Assembly: GCF_002754475.1 (NCBI RefSeq)
Contig: NZ_PEFL01000003.1
Location: 558,001 to 622,000 of the forward strand
Direction of reading: 5' to 3'
DNA: 64,000 bases
Source: Comamonas sp. 26
GTDB taxonomy: Bacteria; Pseudomonadota; Gammaproteobacteria; Burkholderiales; Burkholderiaceae_C
Position 1 is the first letter of the stretch; the number at the start of each line of letters is the position of its first letter. Below the pieces are notes generated by a model. It saw only the letters and a program-made list of their open reading frames with translations, had not been told where the DNA came from and ran no database searches. Below are positions 18,135 to 27,109 of the stretch, in pieces. A program made the translations under genes and the position numbers.

Positions 18135-18707
18135 ATGAATAAAACAGGACTCTGGGTTGCTGCGGTGCTTGCCACTGCTGGGCTGCTGGTCGCCTGTGGT
18201 CCTGCGCTGAACTGGCGCACGGCGCAGCTCAAAGATGCGCCACTGCAAGTGCTGCTGCCTTGCGATCCGCAGACGGCCAGCCGCCCGGTGGAGCTGGGGT
18301 TGGGTCAGGTGCAGATGACGGTCTTGGGTTGCGAGACACAGGGCGCGACCTATGCGGTTTCGAGTTTTGCGGTGACCGAGCCTTCCCGCGCTGCAGAAGC
18401 GCTGATGTACTGGCAGCAGGCGGTGCTGGCACAACTGCGGCCTGAAGGTGGCGCAACAAGTTCCGCCACAAAGCTCAATGCCAGGGGCGATGGGCTCTGG
18501 GTCCTCAAGGGGGCGCTGAACCTGCCGCAATCCCAGCGTATGACATTTGAGGGCATCAGCGCCAAGGGGCAGAAAGTGGTGGCGCATGGCCTGTGGTTTG
18601 CCCGGCTGGAGGGCGCTGGCGCGCGGGTCTATCACGCGGTGATTTATGGCAGCAAGGCCCGGCCTGCAGAGGCGGAGATGTTCTTTTCAGGCCTGCAACT
18701 GCAATAA
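18135..18707 (+). CDS. Putative lipoprotein of unknown function
   Basis: A 190-residue protein with a type II signal peptide; the lipobox LLVAC places the lipidated cysteine at residue 21. No enzyme motif was recognised. The mature part has two cysteines (PCDPQ and GCETQ) that could form a disulfide. It sits alone between the TlpA-like gene, from which it diverges, and the PTS genes. Family unknown to me. Confidence 0.75.
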   Translation: MNKTGLWVAAVLATAGLLVACGPALNWRTAQLKDAPLQVLLPCDPQTASRPVELGLGQVQMTVLGCETQGATYAVSSFAVTEPSRAAEALMYWQQAVLAQLRPEGGATSSATKLNARGDGLWVLKGALNLPQSQRMTFEGISAKGQKVVAHGLWFARLEGAGARVYHAVIYGSKARPAEAEMFFSGLQLQ

Positions 18708-18804
18708 GAGGTGTATTCAGATCATGACCTTTGCTCTTCAACTGCCCATTGGCCTTGTTTGCGACGCCAACGCGCCATAATTTGCTATTAAGAACTGTGA
18801 CCAC

Positions 18805-19260
18805 ATGACCACGCGCATCCTATTGCTCACTCACGCTCCTCTGGCCGCTGCATTGCGCGAATGCGCTTTGCACGTGTTTGCGGATAGCGCTGACGACTTG
18901 CTGGCTCTGGATGTGCCTTCAGAAGAGGCACCCGAAGCTACGCTGGAGCGTGCTCTGGCCATGCTGGTGGCGCATGGCGGGCTGGAGGCTCCTACGTTGG
19001 TGCTGACCGATCTGTTCGGGGCCACGCCTTGCAACGTCGCCCAGCGCCTGACGGGTTTGTTGCAGGCAAGGCTGGTGGCGGGTGTGAACTTGCCCATGCT
19101 TTTGCGCTCTATCGGTTACCGGCATGAGTCACTCGATGCCCTGGTTTCCCGCGCCATGGTGGGCGGCAGTCAGGGCGTGATGCAGGTCGCCAGCAGTTCA
19201 AGACAAAATCAAAGCGCACGAACTTCCAATGATCAAGACCAACATCACCATCAGCAATAA
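18805..19260 (+). CDS. PTS IIA component, mannose/fructose family
   Basis: A 151-residue EIIA of the mannose superfamily. The phospho-accepting histidine is His10 in ILLLTHAPLA, and VLTDLFGATPCNVAQRL near residue 70 and AGVNLPMLLRS near residue 92 are family landmarks. The domain ends near residue 130; the last 20 or so residues (Gln/His/Asp/Ser-rich) are encoded where the frame runs 32 bases into ptsH and probably carry no function. No EIIB, IIC or IID gene is present, so this EIIA is probably regulatory rather than part of a sugar transporter. Confidence 0.88.
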   Translation: MTTRILLLTHAPLAAALRECALHVFADSADDLLALDVPSEEAPEATLERALAMLVAHGGLEAPTLVLTDLFGATPCNVAQRLTGLLQARLVAGVNLPMLLRSIGYRHESLDALVSRAMVGGSQGVMQVASSSRQNQSARTSNDQDQHHHQQ

Positions 19261-19498
19261 ATTGGGCTTGCACGCCCGTGCATCGGCCAAACTCACCAAG
19301 CTGGCAGGTAGTTATCCCTGCGAGGTCTGGCTGACCAAGGGCGAGCGCCGCATCAATGCCAAAAGCATCATGGGCGTGATGATGCTGGCCGCCGGCATTG
19401 GCTCTGAGCTGGAGATGGAAACGGATGGCGAGCAGGAGCAAGAAGCGATGGACGCGCTGGTCGCGCTCATCAATGACAAGTTTGGCGAAGGCCAGTAA
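19229..19498 (+). CDS. ptsH: Phosphocarrier protein HPr
   Basis: An 89-residue HPr that passes phosphate from EI to EIIA. His15 in NKLGLHARASAKL is the EI site, and Ser46 in INAKSIMGVMML is the position phosphorylated by HPr kinase where that enzyme exists. It overlaps the EIIA gene by 32 bases in another frame, so translation is probably coupled. Confidence 0.95.
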   Translation: MIKTNITISNKLGLHARASAKLTKLAGSYPCEVWLTKGERRINAKSIMGVMMLAAGIGSELEMETDGEQEQEAMDALVALINDKFGEGQ

Positions 19499-19700
19499 AT
19501 GCTGCAGCCCTGCACAGTTGATTGACCGCGCAGGATGCGGCTGAACGATAAGTTCTTTTGACAGCAGGGGATGCCCTGCTATCTGTAGGTTAGAGCTACT
19601 TTCGTGCTGTGATGCAGTAGGAGTCAGCGCTGCACGCTGCAAAAATAAGAGCAAGAAGCAAGCAAAAAGCAATCGCGAGATTCGCGAAAGGGCATTCGCT

Positions 19701-21467
19701 ATGACATTTGCCATCCACGGTTTGGCTGTTTCCCGAGGTATTGCCATTGGGCGTGCGGTCGTTGTGGCCTCCAGTCGAATGGAGGTGGTCCACTACTTCA
19801 TTCGCCCAGATCAGGTGGAGGCTGAGATTCAGCGTGCCCGCACGGCGCGCAATGCAGTGATTGATGAACTGCGCCGCCTGCAGGAAGAAGTGCCCAAGGA
19901 CGCGCCAGGCGAGCTGGATGCTTTGCTGGAAGTGCATTTGATGCTGCTGCAGGACCAGGCGCTGGGCGAAGCCATTCGCAACTGGATCTCAGACCGCCTC
20001 TACAACGCCGAGTGGGCATTGACCACGCAGCTGGAAATCATCTCGCGCCAGTTCGACGAGATGGATGACGAGTACCTGCGTGAACGCAAGGCCGATCTGG
20101 AGCAGGTAGTCGAACGTATTCTTCGGCACATGAAGGGTGCTGCAAGTCCCATCTCGCCGCCCATGGCTCCTGCTGGCGTAGTAGGTGCAACTGGCGGCCA
20201 GCAACTGCCCCTGGATGGCACGGTAGACACTCCGCTGGTGCTGGTAGCGCAAGACCTCTCGCCAGCAGACATGCTGCAGTTCAAAAGCAAGGTGTTTGCG
20301 GGCTTCATCACTGCCGTGGGCGGCAAGACCAGCCACACCGCGATTGTGGCGCGCAGCATGGATATACCGGCCGTGGTCGGTGCGCGTGCAGCCAGCCAGC
20401 TGATTCGCCAGGACGACTGGGTCATCATTGATGGCAACGAAGGCGTGGTCATCGTTGATCCCACGCCCATCATTCTTGAGGAATACAGCTTTCGTCAGCG
20501 CCAGAGCGAACTGGAGCGCGAACGCCTGGCGCGCCTGCGCTTTACACCGTCGCTCACCATGGACGGGCAAAGGGTGGAGCTGCTGGCCAATATCGAGCAG
20601 CCCAGCGATGGCGCAGCCGCCGTGCGTGCTGGTGCGGTGGGTGTGGGTTTATTTCGTACCGAGTTTCTGTTCATGGGCCGCAGCGGCAACCTGCCAGGCG
20701 AAGAAGAGCAATACCGCGCCTACTGCGAGGTGATCAGCAGCATGCATGGCATGCCCGTCACCATTCGGACGCTGGACGTGGGGGCCGACAAGCCGCTGGA
20801 CAAGGCCCAGCCCAAGGACTACTACCTCAACCCCGCATTGGGCCTGCGCGCCATTCGCTGGAGTCTTGCCGACCCCGTGATGTTCCGCACCCAGTTGCGC
20901 GCTATCTTGCGTGCCGCAGTGCATGGGCCTGTGAAGCTGCTTTTCCCCATGCTGGCGCACCGCAGCGAGATTGAGCAAACCCTGGCCCAACTGCGCCAGG
21001 CGCAGGCGGAGCTGGATACGCGCGGGCTTTATTACGGCAAGGTCAAGCTGGGTGCCATGATTGAGATACCGGCTGCAGCCCTGACGGTGCGCAGCTTTCT
21101 CAAATACTTCGACTTTCTGTCTATCGGCACCAACGACTTGATCCAGTACACGCTGGCGATTGACCGTGCCGATGAAGCCGTCGCCCACCTCTACGACCCC
21201 ATGCACCCTGCCGTGTTGCGGTTGGTGGCCGAAGTGATTGCCGCGGCCAATGCCGCAGGCAAAGAGGTTTGCGTGTGCGGGGAAATGGCCGGCGACCTGA
21301 GCATGACCCGGCTGCTGCTGGGGCTGGGGCTGCGCAGCTTTTCCATGCATCCCGCGCAGATTCTGGCCGTCAAGCAGGAAATTCTGCGGGCAGATTCCTG
21401 CAAGCTCGCGCCTTGGGCGAATGAGGTGCTCGACAGCGAAACCCCTGCGCAAATGATGGCCCACTGA
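19701..21467 (+). CDS. ptsI: PTS enzyme I (phosphoenolpyruvate-protein phosphotransferase)
   Basis: A 588-residue enzyme that takes phosphate from phosphoenolpyruvate and hands it to HPr. The active histidine is His212 in GGKTSHTAIVARSMDIPAV. The C-terminal PEP-binding barrel shows GVGLFRTEFLFM, IRTLDVGADKPL, LSIGTNDLIQY and CGEMAGD with the catalytic cysteine. There is no GAF domain, so it is EI rather than EI-Ntr. It follows ptsH after 202 bases that hold no obvious terminator. Confidence 0.95.
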   Translation: MTFAIHGLAVSRGIAIGRAVVVASSRMEVVHYFIRPDQVEAEIQRARTARNAVIDELRRLQEEVPKDAPGELDALLEVHLMLLQDQALGEAIRNWISDRLYNAEWALTTQLEIISRQFDEMDDEYLRERKADLEQVVERILRHMKGAASPISPPMAPAGVVGATGGQQLPLDGTVDTPLVLVAQDLSPADMLQFKSKVFAGFITAVGGKTSHTAIVARSMDIPAVVGARAASQLIRQDDWVIIDGNEGVVIVDPTPIILEEYSFRQRQSELERERLARLRFTPSLTMDGQRVELLANIEQPSDGAAAVRAGAVGVGLFRTEFLFMGRSGNLPGEEEQYRAYCEVISSMHGMPVTIRTLDVGADKPLDKAQPKDYYLNPALGLRAIRWSLADPVMFRTQLRAILRAAVHGPVKLLFPMLAHRSEIEQTLAQLRQAQAELDTRGLYYGKVKLGAMIEIPAAALTVRSFLKYFDFLSIGTNDLIQYTLAIDRADEAVAHLYDPMHPAVLRLVAEVIAAANAAGKEVCVCGEMAGDLSMTRLLLGLGLRSFSMHPAQILAVKQEILRADSCKLAPWANEVLDSETPAQMMAH

Positions 21468-21522
21468 GGCTTGCAGCAGGAGGCATTGCGCTCCAGTTGG
21501 CTGGAGTTAAATGCGTTCAGAA

Positions 21523-21552
21523 AATGCCGGTGTAAAAGCCGGTATTTTTATG
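21523..21552 (+). terminator. Probable terminator after ptsI
   Basis: AATGCCGG pairs with CCGGTATT (one G-T pair) across an eight-base loop and is followed by TTTTATGTTTT. Confidence 0.6.
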
Positions 21553-21559
21553 TTTTATG

Positions 21560-21578
21560 TGAGATTGATTCTCATTTA
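21560..21578 (+). promoter_or_regulatory. Fur-box-like sequence
   Basis: TGAGATTGATTCTCATTTA has the ATTGATTCTCATT core seen in many proteobacterial Fur boxes, and shares about 12 of 19 positions with the GATAATGATAATCATTATC consensus. No iron-related gene lies on either side. Confidence 0.45.
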
Positions 21579-21753
21579 ATGCTGCTATGCATTCCAGCAT
21601 GTAGCGCAGATCTCTGGTGGGGCTCCCGCGCTACATGACTCAGTTTCATCGTGGGGCGACTCGTCGGGCTTGTTCAGCTCACAGTCGTTTTTGCCAGCCA
21701 GCGGTTTGCCGGTTAGCCAGGCGTTTTTTCTCGATGTGGACTCTGGTGATTCT

Positions 21754-21790
21754 TCAAAAATCATAGCTGCTAGCGCAAGCAATTCATTGA
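21754..21790 (+). repeat. Partial copy of dispersed repeat R1
   Basis: CAAAAATCATAGCTGCTAGC and the following GCAAGC match the first half of R1; the second half seems displaced, with TTATCAAGCG 45 bases downstream near 21823. Confidence 0.5.
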
Positions 21791-21834
21791 TTTCACTTTG
21801 AATGAATCGCCAAACCAATAGTTATCAAGCGTAA

Positions 21835-21865
21835 ACAGCTCCTTTTTCAGGAGCTTTATTTTTGT
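21835..21865 (+). terminator. Terminator-like hairpin
   Basis: AGCTCCT (21837-21843) pairs with AGGAGCT across a TTTTC loop, followed by TTATTTTT. No nearby plus-strand gene clearly uses it. Confidence 0.55.
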
Positions 21866-21900
21866 GCAGATCTTGAACTTTCCATCTGCATCAGGCATGA

Positions 21901-21926
21901 AAAAAGCAGCCTCAAGGGCTGCTTTT
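21901..21926 (-). terminator. Rho-independent terminator of the lipA unit
   Basis: AAAGCAGCC (21903-21911) pairs with GGCTGCTTT (21917-21925) across a five-base loop; read on the minus strand the stem ends in six T. It lies 17 bases beyond the lipA stop. Confidence 0.8.
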
Positions 21927-21942
21927 GTGAGGTTATCAGCGC

Positions 21943-22923
21943 TTAAACGCCAGCGGCGTGCGCTTGCTGGTCTGCGTGATAGCTTGATCGCACCATGGCA
22001 CCCACGGCGGCGTGGGTGAAGCCCATTTTGTAGGCCTCTTCCTCGAACATCTTGAAGGTGTCGGGGTGCACGTAACGGCGCACGGGCAGGTGGCTGTTGG
22101 TGGGGGCGAGGTACTGACCAATTGTCAGCATGTCGATGTTGTGGGCACGCATGTCGCGCATCACCTGCAGGATTTCCTCGTCCGTCTCACCCAGACCCAC
22201 CATGATGCCGCTCTTGGTCGGCACGTCGGGGTGCAGTTCCTTGAACTTCTTCAAGAGGTTCAGCGAGAACTGGTAGTCCGAGCCTGGACGCGCTTCCTTG
22301 TACAGGCGAGGCGCGGTTTCCAGGTTGTGGTTCATCACATCGGGCGGTGCCGACTTGAGAATTTCCAGCGCGCGGTCGTCGCGGCCGCGGAAGTCGGGCA
22401 CCAAAATTTCGATCTGTGTCTCGGGCGAGAGTTCACGAATGTTCTTGATGCACTCCACAAAGTGGCCGGAGCCACCGTCGCGCAGGTCATCGCGGTCCAC
22501 ACTGGTGATCACCACGTACTTCAGGCGCAGCGCAGCAATGGTGCGGGCCAGGTTCAGCGGCTCGTTCACATCCAGCGGGTCAGGGCGGCCATGGCCCACA
22601 TCGCAGAACGGGCAGCGGCGCGTGCACTTGTCACCCATGATCATGAAAGTGGCCGTGCCCTTGCCAAAGCATTCGCCGATATTGGGGCAGCTGGCTTCCT
22701 CGCAGACGGTGTGCAAGTTGTTCTTGCGCAGGATGTCCTTGATTTCATAGAAGCGCGTGGTGGGGCTGCCAGCCTTGACGCGAATCCAGTCAGGCTTTTT
22801 CAGCACTTCGGCATGCTCGACTTTGACGGGAATGCGCGAAAGCTTGGCTGCCGCCTTTTGCTTGGCCAGCGGGTTGTAATCAGCTTGGGATTGCGCTTCG
22901 CGCACGACTTCATTGGTGCTCAT
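21943..22923 (-). CDS. lipA: Lipoyl synthase
   Basis: A 326-residue radical SAM enzyme that inserts two sulfurs into protein-bound octanoyl chains. Both iron-sulfur clusters are intact: auxiliary cluster ligands Cys74, Cys79, Cys85 ([12 protein letters not shown]) and radical SAM ligands Cys100, Cys104, Cys107 ([14 protein letters not shown]). It starts 10 bases after lipB, so the pair forms one unit that makes and completes the lipoyl group. Confidence 0.97.
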   Translation of the reverse strand: MSTNEVVREAQSQADYNPLAKQKAAAKLSRIPVKVEHAEVLKKPDWIRVKAGSPTTRFYEIKDILRKNNLHTVCEEASCPNIGECFGKGTATFMIMGDKCTRRCPFCDVGHGRPDPLDVNEPLNLARTIAALRLKYVVITSVDRDDLRDGGSGHFVECIKNIRELSPETQIEILVPDFRGRDDRALEILKSAPPDVMNHNLETAPRLYKEARPGSDYQFSLNLLKKFKELHPDVPTKSGIMVGLGETDEEILQVMRDMRAHNIDMLTIGQYLAPTNSHLPVRRYVHPDTFKMFEEEAYKMGFTHAAVGAMVRSSYHADQQAHAAGV

Positions 22924-22933
22924 GATCTTGCCT

Positions 22934-23668
22934 TCAGGGAGAGAGACGCGCCTTCAGTTGGCGACCCAGTACATGTGCGGCCTCGTCCCAGGTTGTCTGT
23001 ACGCCGATTGTAGAAAGATCCACGGTCTTCAGTCCTGCGTATCCGCAAGGATTGATTCGCTCGTAGGGTTCCAAATCCATGTTTACATTCAGCGCGACGC
23101 CGTGGTAGGTGCTGTGGCGGCTGATCTTGATGCCCAGGGCTGCAATCTTGCCCAGACCGTCGAAATACGGTTCTGGCGCAGGGCTGCCCGCCTCGCGGTG
23201 TTGGGGGCGTTGCTCCAGCATGGCGTGGCTGCGCGGGTCTTGAAGGCGCACATAAATGCCGGGTGCGCCGGCCACGCGATGACCGGTGACGCCGAAGTGG
23301 TCCAGCGTGCGGATCACGGCGTCTTCAAGCCGGTACACATATTCTTTGACGAAATAGCCCATGCGCTGCAGATCGAGCAGGGGGTAGGCAACCACTTGTC
23401 CGGGGCCGTGATACGTCACCTGCCCACCGCGATTGGTCGCGACCACAGGAATATCGCCAGCGTTCAGAACATTTTCAGCTTTGCCGGCCAGTCCTTGCGT
23501 GAAATGCGGTGAGTGCTCACAAATCCATAGCTCATCACGCGTGTCCGCATCGCGGTTGCGTGTGAACTCCTGCATGGCCACCACGCAGGCTTCATAGCCT
23601 GTACGGCCGAGAAGGCGCAGGTCCATGGGTTCTGGTGGGGGCAATGCAGTCGTCTCACCCTCGCTCAC
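22934..23668 (-). CDS. lipB: Octanoyltransferase
   Basis: A 244-residue enzyme that moves octanoate from acyl carrier protein onto lipoyl domains. Conserved motifs: [17 protein letters not shown] near residue 80, the lysine in [13 protein letters not shown] and the active cysteine in INPCGYAG. The N-terminal extension is a little longer than in E. coli (213 residues). It overlaps the upstream DUF493 gene by four bases (ATGA). Confidence 0.95.
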   Translation of the reverse strand: MSEGETTALPPPEPMDLRLLGRTGYEACVVAMQEFTRNRDADTRDELWICEHSPHFTQGLAGKAENVLNAGDIPVVATNRGGQVTYHGPGQVVAYPLLDLQRMGYFVKEYVYRLEDAVIRTLDHFGVTGHRVAGAPGIYVRLQDPRSHAMLEQRPQHREAGSPAPEPYFDGLGKIAALGIKISRHSTYHGVALNVNMDLEPYERINPCGYAGLKTVDLSTIGVQTTWDEAAHVLGRQLKARLSP

Positions 23669-23982
23669 AGCACAACCTTCACCAGCGGGTGAGCGGTCAG
23701 TGCGCGGTAGGTGTCGTCCAGCTGCTCGCGGCTGGTGGCCGTGATGGTGATGGTGATGCCCAGGTAGTTGCCGCCAGAGCTGGGGCGCAGCTCAATGGTG
23801 GATGGGTCATAGCTAGGGTCGAACTTCTTGGCGATCTGGGTAATTTCATGCACCAGATGCTCGTTCTTGACGCCCATGACCTTGATGGGGAACTGGCTCG
23901 GATACTCAATCAGTGAATCCTTGCGTGGGTCTTCTGGTTGAGCGTTCTCGTTGGCGGCAGAGGTGTTTGGTGTGTCGCTCAT
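23665..23982 (-). CDS. DUF493 (YbeD-like) protein
   Basis: A 105-residue small alpha/beta protein. Core [20 protein letters not shown] and [19 protein letters not shown] match the DUF493/YbeD family, commonly found next to lipB as here. Function is unknown; a regulatory ACT-like fold is known for the family. The ATG at 23982 has an AAGGATT ribosome binding site; the longer frame to 24072 has no support. Confidence 0.88.
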   Translation of the reverse strand: MSDTPNTSAANENAQPEDPRKDSLIEYPSQFPIKVMGVKNEHLVHEITQIAKKFDPSYDPSTIELRPSSGGNYLGITITITATSREQLDDTYRALTAHPLVKVVL

Positions 23983-24354
23983 GAGTAATCCTTGGGCTGG
24001 GATGAAAAAAAGCCGCTCAAAACGGCCAAAACATACAAAAGATTGTGCGCCACGCCTGACAGCTTCGCGCACGTGGGCCTAATCCGTGGGGAGTGAGCCT
24101 TTTGGAATGGCAAAGGCCCCAGCGAGAGGCTGACAATTCAGGGTAATCAGGTCTTTCAACTCAGGCACACTCGCGCCTGCTGCAAAGCAGGGTTGCAAGA
24201 TGTTGCTTGCTAGCGACAATCCTGTGCTCGTGCAAAAGACCTTTCACACATGACGGTATCAACCCTTACCTCGTGGCGGGGTTTTTACTTATAATCAGAG
24301 GCTGTGTAAAAAGTCGTTTCTGATTCTTGCTCGGTCAGCGGTGTGAAAGAAAAC
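23983..24354 (+). other. 372-base gap with atp operon promoter region
   Basis: This gap separates the minus-strand lip genes from the plus-strand atp operon. The right end holds a TATAAT -10 element; elsewhere I see no gene, RNA or clear repeat. Confidence 0.5.
24266..24295 (+). promoter_or_regulatory. Possible atp operon promoter
   Basis: A perfect TATAAT (24290-24295) lies 60 bases before the atpI start. The best upstream hexamer is TTACCT (24266-24271) at 18-base spacing, a weak -35. Confidence 0.45.
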
Positions 24355-24825
24355 ATGACAAACATGCCCGCTGATTTCGATAATGAGGACGAAGTTGAAG
24401 ACTTCAAGCCCCTAACTGCTCAAGAAGCTTTGGCATGGCGTTCACGCTTTCCACAGGTTTCGGTCTGGCGCATTGTTGCGGTTCAGGCAGTGGTCGGTGT
24501 CGTAGTCGCCTTGCTGTTTTGGTTGGTGACCGGACGTCCAGCGGCGGGCTGGTCTGCAGGTTATGGTGCCTTGGCTGTCGTGCTCCCTGGAGCGATGTTT
24601 GCAAGAGCGATGGCGCGCCAGCAGGCCGGAGATGCCGGGGCCGCCATGGTGAGAATTTTTAGTTGGGAGTTGGTCAAGCTGGTGCTGTGCATTGCCATGT
24701 TGGCAGCCGCGCCGAAGCTGATTCCTGACCTGAGCTGGTTGGCCTTGCTGGCCGGCTTGATTGTTGTGATGAAAACGTATTGGGTCGCGCTTCTAGTGCG
24801 ATCCGGTGTCCCAAAAACCGATTGA
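24355..24825 (+). CDS. atpI: ATP synthase subunit I
   Basis: A 156-residue membrane protein with four hydrophobic segments (about residues 38-57, 67-86, 101-120, 122-145) after an acidic N-terminus. AtpI helps assemble the c-ring and is commonly the first gene of the atp operon, as here. Starts at GTG 24343 or the ATG used here (MTNMPADF) are both possible; a GAAAG stretch precedes the ATG. Confidence 0.85.
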   Translation: MTNMPADFDNEDEVEDFKPLTAQEALAWRSRFPQVSVWRIVAVQAVVGVVVALLFWLVTGRPAAGWSAGYGALAVVLPGAMFARAMARQQAGDAGAAMVRIFSWELVKLVLCIAMLAAAPKLIPDLSWLALLAGLIVVMKTYWVALLVRSGVPKTD

Positions 24826-24845
24826 TATTTGAGAGAAGTTGACCG

Positions 24846-25709
24846 ATGGCCGCAGAAGCGCACGCACCAACTGCAAGTGAATACATCGTCCACCACTTGC
24901 AACACCTCCAGAACATCAAGCAGAAGTCCATCATTGACTTCTCCGTGTTCAATCTGGATTCGATTGTCGTGAGTGTGACTCTGGGCGCTCTGTGCCTGTT
25001 CGTCCTCTGGCTGGCCGCCCGCAAGGCGACCTCCGGCGTTCCTGGTCGCTTCCAGGCCGCCGTGGAGATGCTGGTCGAGATGGTTGACGATCAGGCCAAG
25101 GCCAATATTCACAATGCTCAATCCCGCAAGTTCATCGCTCCTCTGGCTCTGACCGTGTTTGTCTGGATCTTCGTGATGAACGCCATGGACATGCTGCCTG
25201 TGGACCTGTTGCCCTATCTGTGGCAAGGCGCCACCGGCGACTCCCATGCTTATCTGCGTGTCGTGCCTACGGCCGACCTGTCCACAACCTTGGGTCTGTC
25301 GACCGGCGTGCTGGTTCTGTGCCTGATCTACAGCGTGAAGATCAAGGGCATTGGCGGCTGGGCCCATGAACTGGTAACCGCTCCGTTCGGCACCAGCAAG
25401 AATCCCGTGTTTGCAGTGATCCTGGGTGTGATTAACCTGGCCATGCAAATCATTGAATACGTTGCCAAGACGGTTTCGCACGGTATGCGACTGTTTGGCA
25501 ATATGTACGCTGGTGAGTTGGTGTTCTGTCTGATCGCCTTGATGGGCGGTGCGGCTGCCATGTCGCTCTCTGGTGTGTTGCTCCCCGTGGGGCACATCAT
25601 TGCAGGTTCGATCTGGGCGATCTTCCACATCCTGATCATTACCTTGCAAGCCTTCATTTTCATGATGCTGACGCTGATTTATCTCGGCCAAGCACATGAA
25701 GCTCACTGA
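24846..25709 (+). CDS. atpB: ATP synthase Fo subunit a
   Basis: A 287-residue membrane subunit that forms the proton half-channels. The essential arginine is in the SHGMRLFGNMYAGEL segment, and the last helix (FIFMMLTLIYLGQAHEAH) is typical. The N-terminus EYIVHHLQHLQN is the betaproteobacterial form. It follows atpI after 20 bases. Confidence 0.97.
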   Translation: MAAEAHAPTASEYIVHHLQHLQNIKQKSIIDFSVFNLDSIVVSVTLGALCLFVLWLAARKATSGVPGRFQAAVEMLVEMVDDQAKANIHNAQSRKFIAPLALTVFVWIFVMNAMDMLPVDLLPYLWQGATGDSHAYLRVVPTADLSTTLGLSTGVLVLCLIYSVKIKGIGGWAHELVTAPFGTSKNPVFAVILGVINLAMQIIEYVAKTVSHGMRLFGNMYAGELVFCLIALMGGAAAMSLSGVLLPVGHIIAGSIWAIFHILIITLQAFIFMMLTLIYLGQAHEAH

Positions 25710-25739
25710 AATCCTTTCTTTCTCTCAACCTTTCTTTAA

Positions 25740-26006
<267 letters not shown>

Positions 26007-26041
26007 GCTCCACTCAACGCCCTAAATAGAAAGGTGTTGCC

Positions 26042-26512
26042 GTGAGTATTAACGCGACCCTGTTCGTTCAGCTTGGTGTTTTCCTGGTTCTGGCGCTGTT
26101 CACGATGAAGTTCGTGTGGCCCCCGATCGCGAAGGCACTGGATGAGCGAGCCCAGAAAATCGCCGATGGCCTCGCTGCTGCCGACAAGGCCAAGACTGAA
26201 TTGACCGCTGTCAACAAGCGCGTCGAGGCAGAATTGTCCCAGACGCGCAACGAAACAGCTTCGCGGCTTGCGGACGCCGAACGTCGTGCACAGGCCATCA
26301 TTGAAGAGGCCAAAGCCCGCGCGACAGAAGAAGGCAACAAGATTGTTGCTGCCGCCCGCGCCGAAGCTGACCAGCAAACCATTGCTGCCCGTGAAGCCCT
26401 GCGTGAGCAAGTGGCAGCGCTGGCCGTCAAGGGTGCCGAGCAGATCCTGAAGAAGGAAGTCAATGCCGGTATCCATGCTGATCTGCTGAACCGCCTGAAG
26501 ACAGAGCTGTAA
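26042..26512 (+). CDS. atpF: ATP synthase Fo subunit b
   Basis: A 156-residue peripheral-stalk protein: one N-terminal membrane helix (about residues 5-25) and a long charged, alanine-rich coiled coil. Translation starts at GTG. Length equals the E. coli subunit. Confidence 0.95.
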   Translation: MSINATLFVQLGVFLVLALFTMKFVWPPIAKALDERAQKIADGLAAADKAKTELTAVNKRVEAELSQTRNETASRLADAERRAQAIIEEAKARATEEGNKIVAAARAEADQQTIAAREALREQVAALAVKGAEQILKKEVNAGIHADLLNRLKTEL

Positions 26513-26524
26513 GGAAGCAACGAA

Positions 26525-27064
26525 ATGGCAGAACTCGCCACCATTGCCCGCCCTTACGCTGAAGCATTGTTCAAAGCCTGCACCGATCAAGGTGCGGATT
26601 TGCACAGCACTGTCGCTTGGGTGGAGGAATTGGCGGCGATTGCCGCCAATCCGCAATTGCGCCAATTGGCCGGTAACCCGAATGTGAGCGGCACGCAAGT
26701 GTTTGATCTCATTACGGGTGTGGCCAAGTCTGCATTGCCTGAGACTGCATGCAATTTTCTGCGTGTGGCCCTCGAAAACGGCCGTCTGGACGTGCTGCCT
26801 GAAGTGGCAGTGCAGTTCCGCAGCCTCGTGAACAGCAAGAGCGGCTCTTCGGATGCTGTGGTGTACAGCGCTTTCCCCATTGAGGATGCAGCGCTGGCCG
26901 AGCTTGGCGCCACGCTGAATAAGCGCTTTGGCCGCAAGCTGAATCTCACCGTGAAGCTGGATGAATCGCTGATCGGTGGCGTTCGCGTCGTGGTGGGCGA
27001 CGAGGTGCTGGACACCTCCGTCAAGGCCCGTCTGGAACAAATGAAAGCGGCCCTCACCGCGTAA
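26525..27064 (+). CDS. atpH: ATP synthase F1 subunit delta
   Basis: A 179-residue subunit that ties the b-dimer to the top of F1. The start [16 protein letters not shown] and the C-terminal [20 protein letters not shown] are the family signature. It lies 12 bases after atpF. Confidence 0.95.
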   Translation: MAELATIARPYAEALFKACTDQGADLHSTVAWVEELAAIAANPQLRQLAGNPNVSGTQVFDLITGVAKSALPETACNFLRVALENGRLDVLPEVAVQFRSLVNSKSGSSDAVVYSAFPIEDAALAELGATLNKRFGRKLNLTVKLDESLIGGVRVVVGDEVLDTSVKARLEQMKAALTA

Positions 27065-27109
27065 TGCGCCTGAGGTCTCGGCTAACACACAAGAAAGAAG
27101 GAAAGAGTC

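Larger units (their letters stand above)
21468..21942 (+). other. 475-base gap between ptsI and lipA
   Basis: The gap holds a terminator after ptsI, a Fur-box-like site, a partial R1 repeat, and two further terminators near lipA. Short open frames exist on both strands (for example 43 codons at 21635-21766 on plus and 77 codons at 21585-21818 on minus), but none has a ribosome binding site or a recognisable motif. It looks like eroded intergenic DNA. Confidence 0.6.

Noticed and set aside
21635..21766. 43-codon plus-strand ORF downstream of the Fur-like box
   Set aside because: Arg/Cys-rich, no ribosome binding site, and its stop codon is supplied by the R1 repeat.
21585..21818. 77-codon minus-strand ORF in the ptsI-lipA gap
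   Set aside because: No ribosome binding site, no recognised motif, and part of it is R1 repeat sequence.
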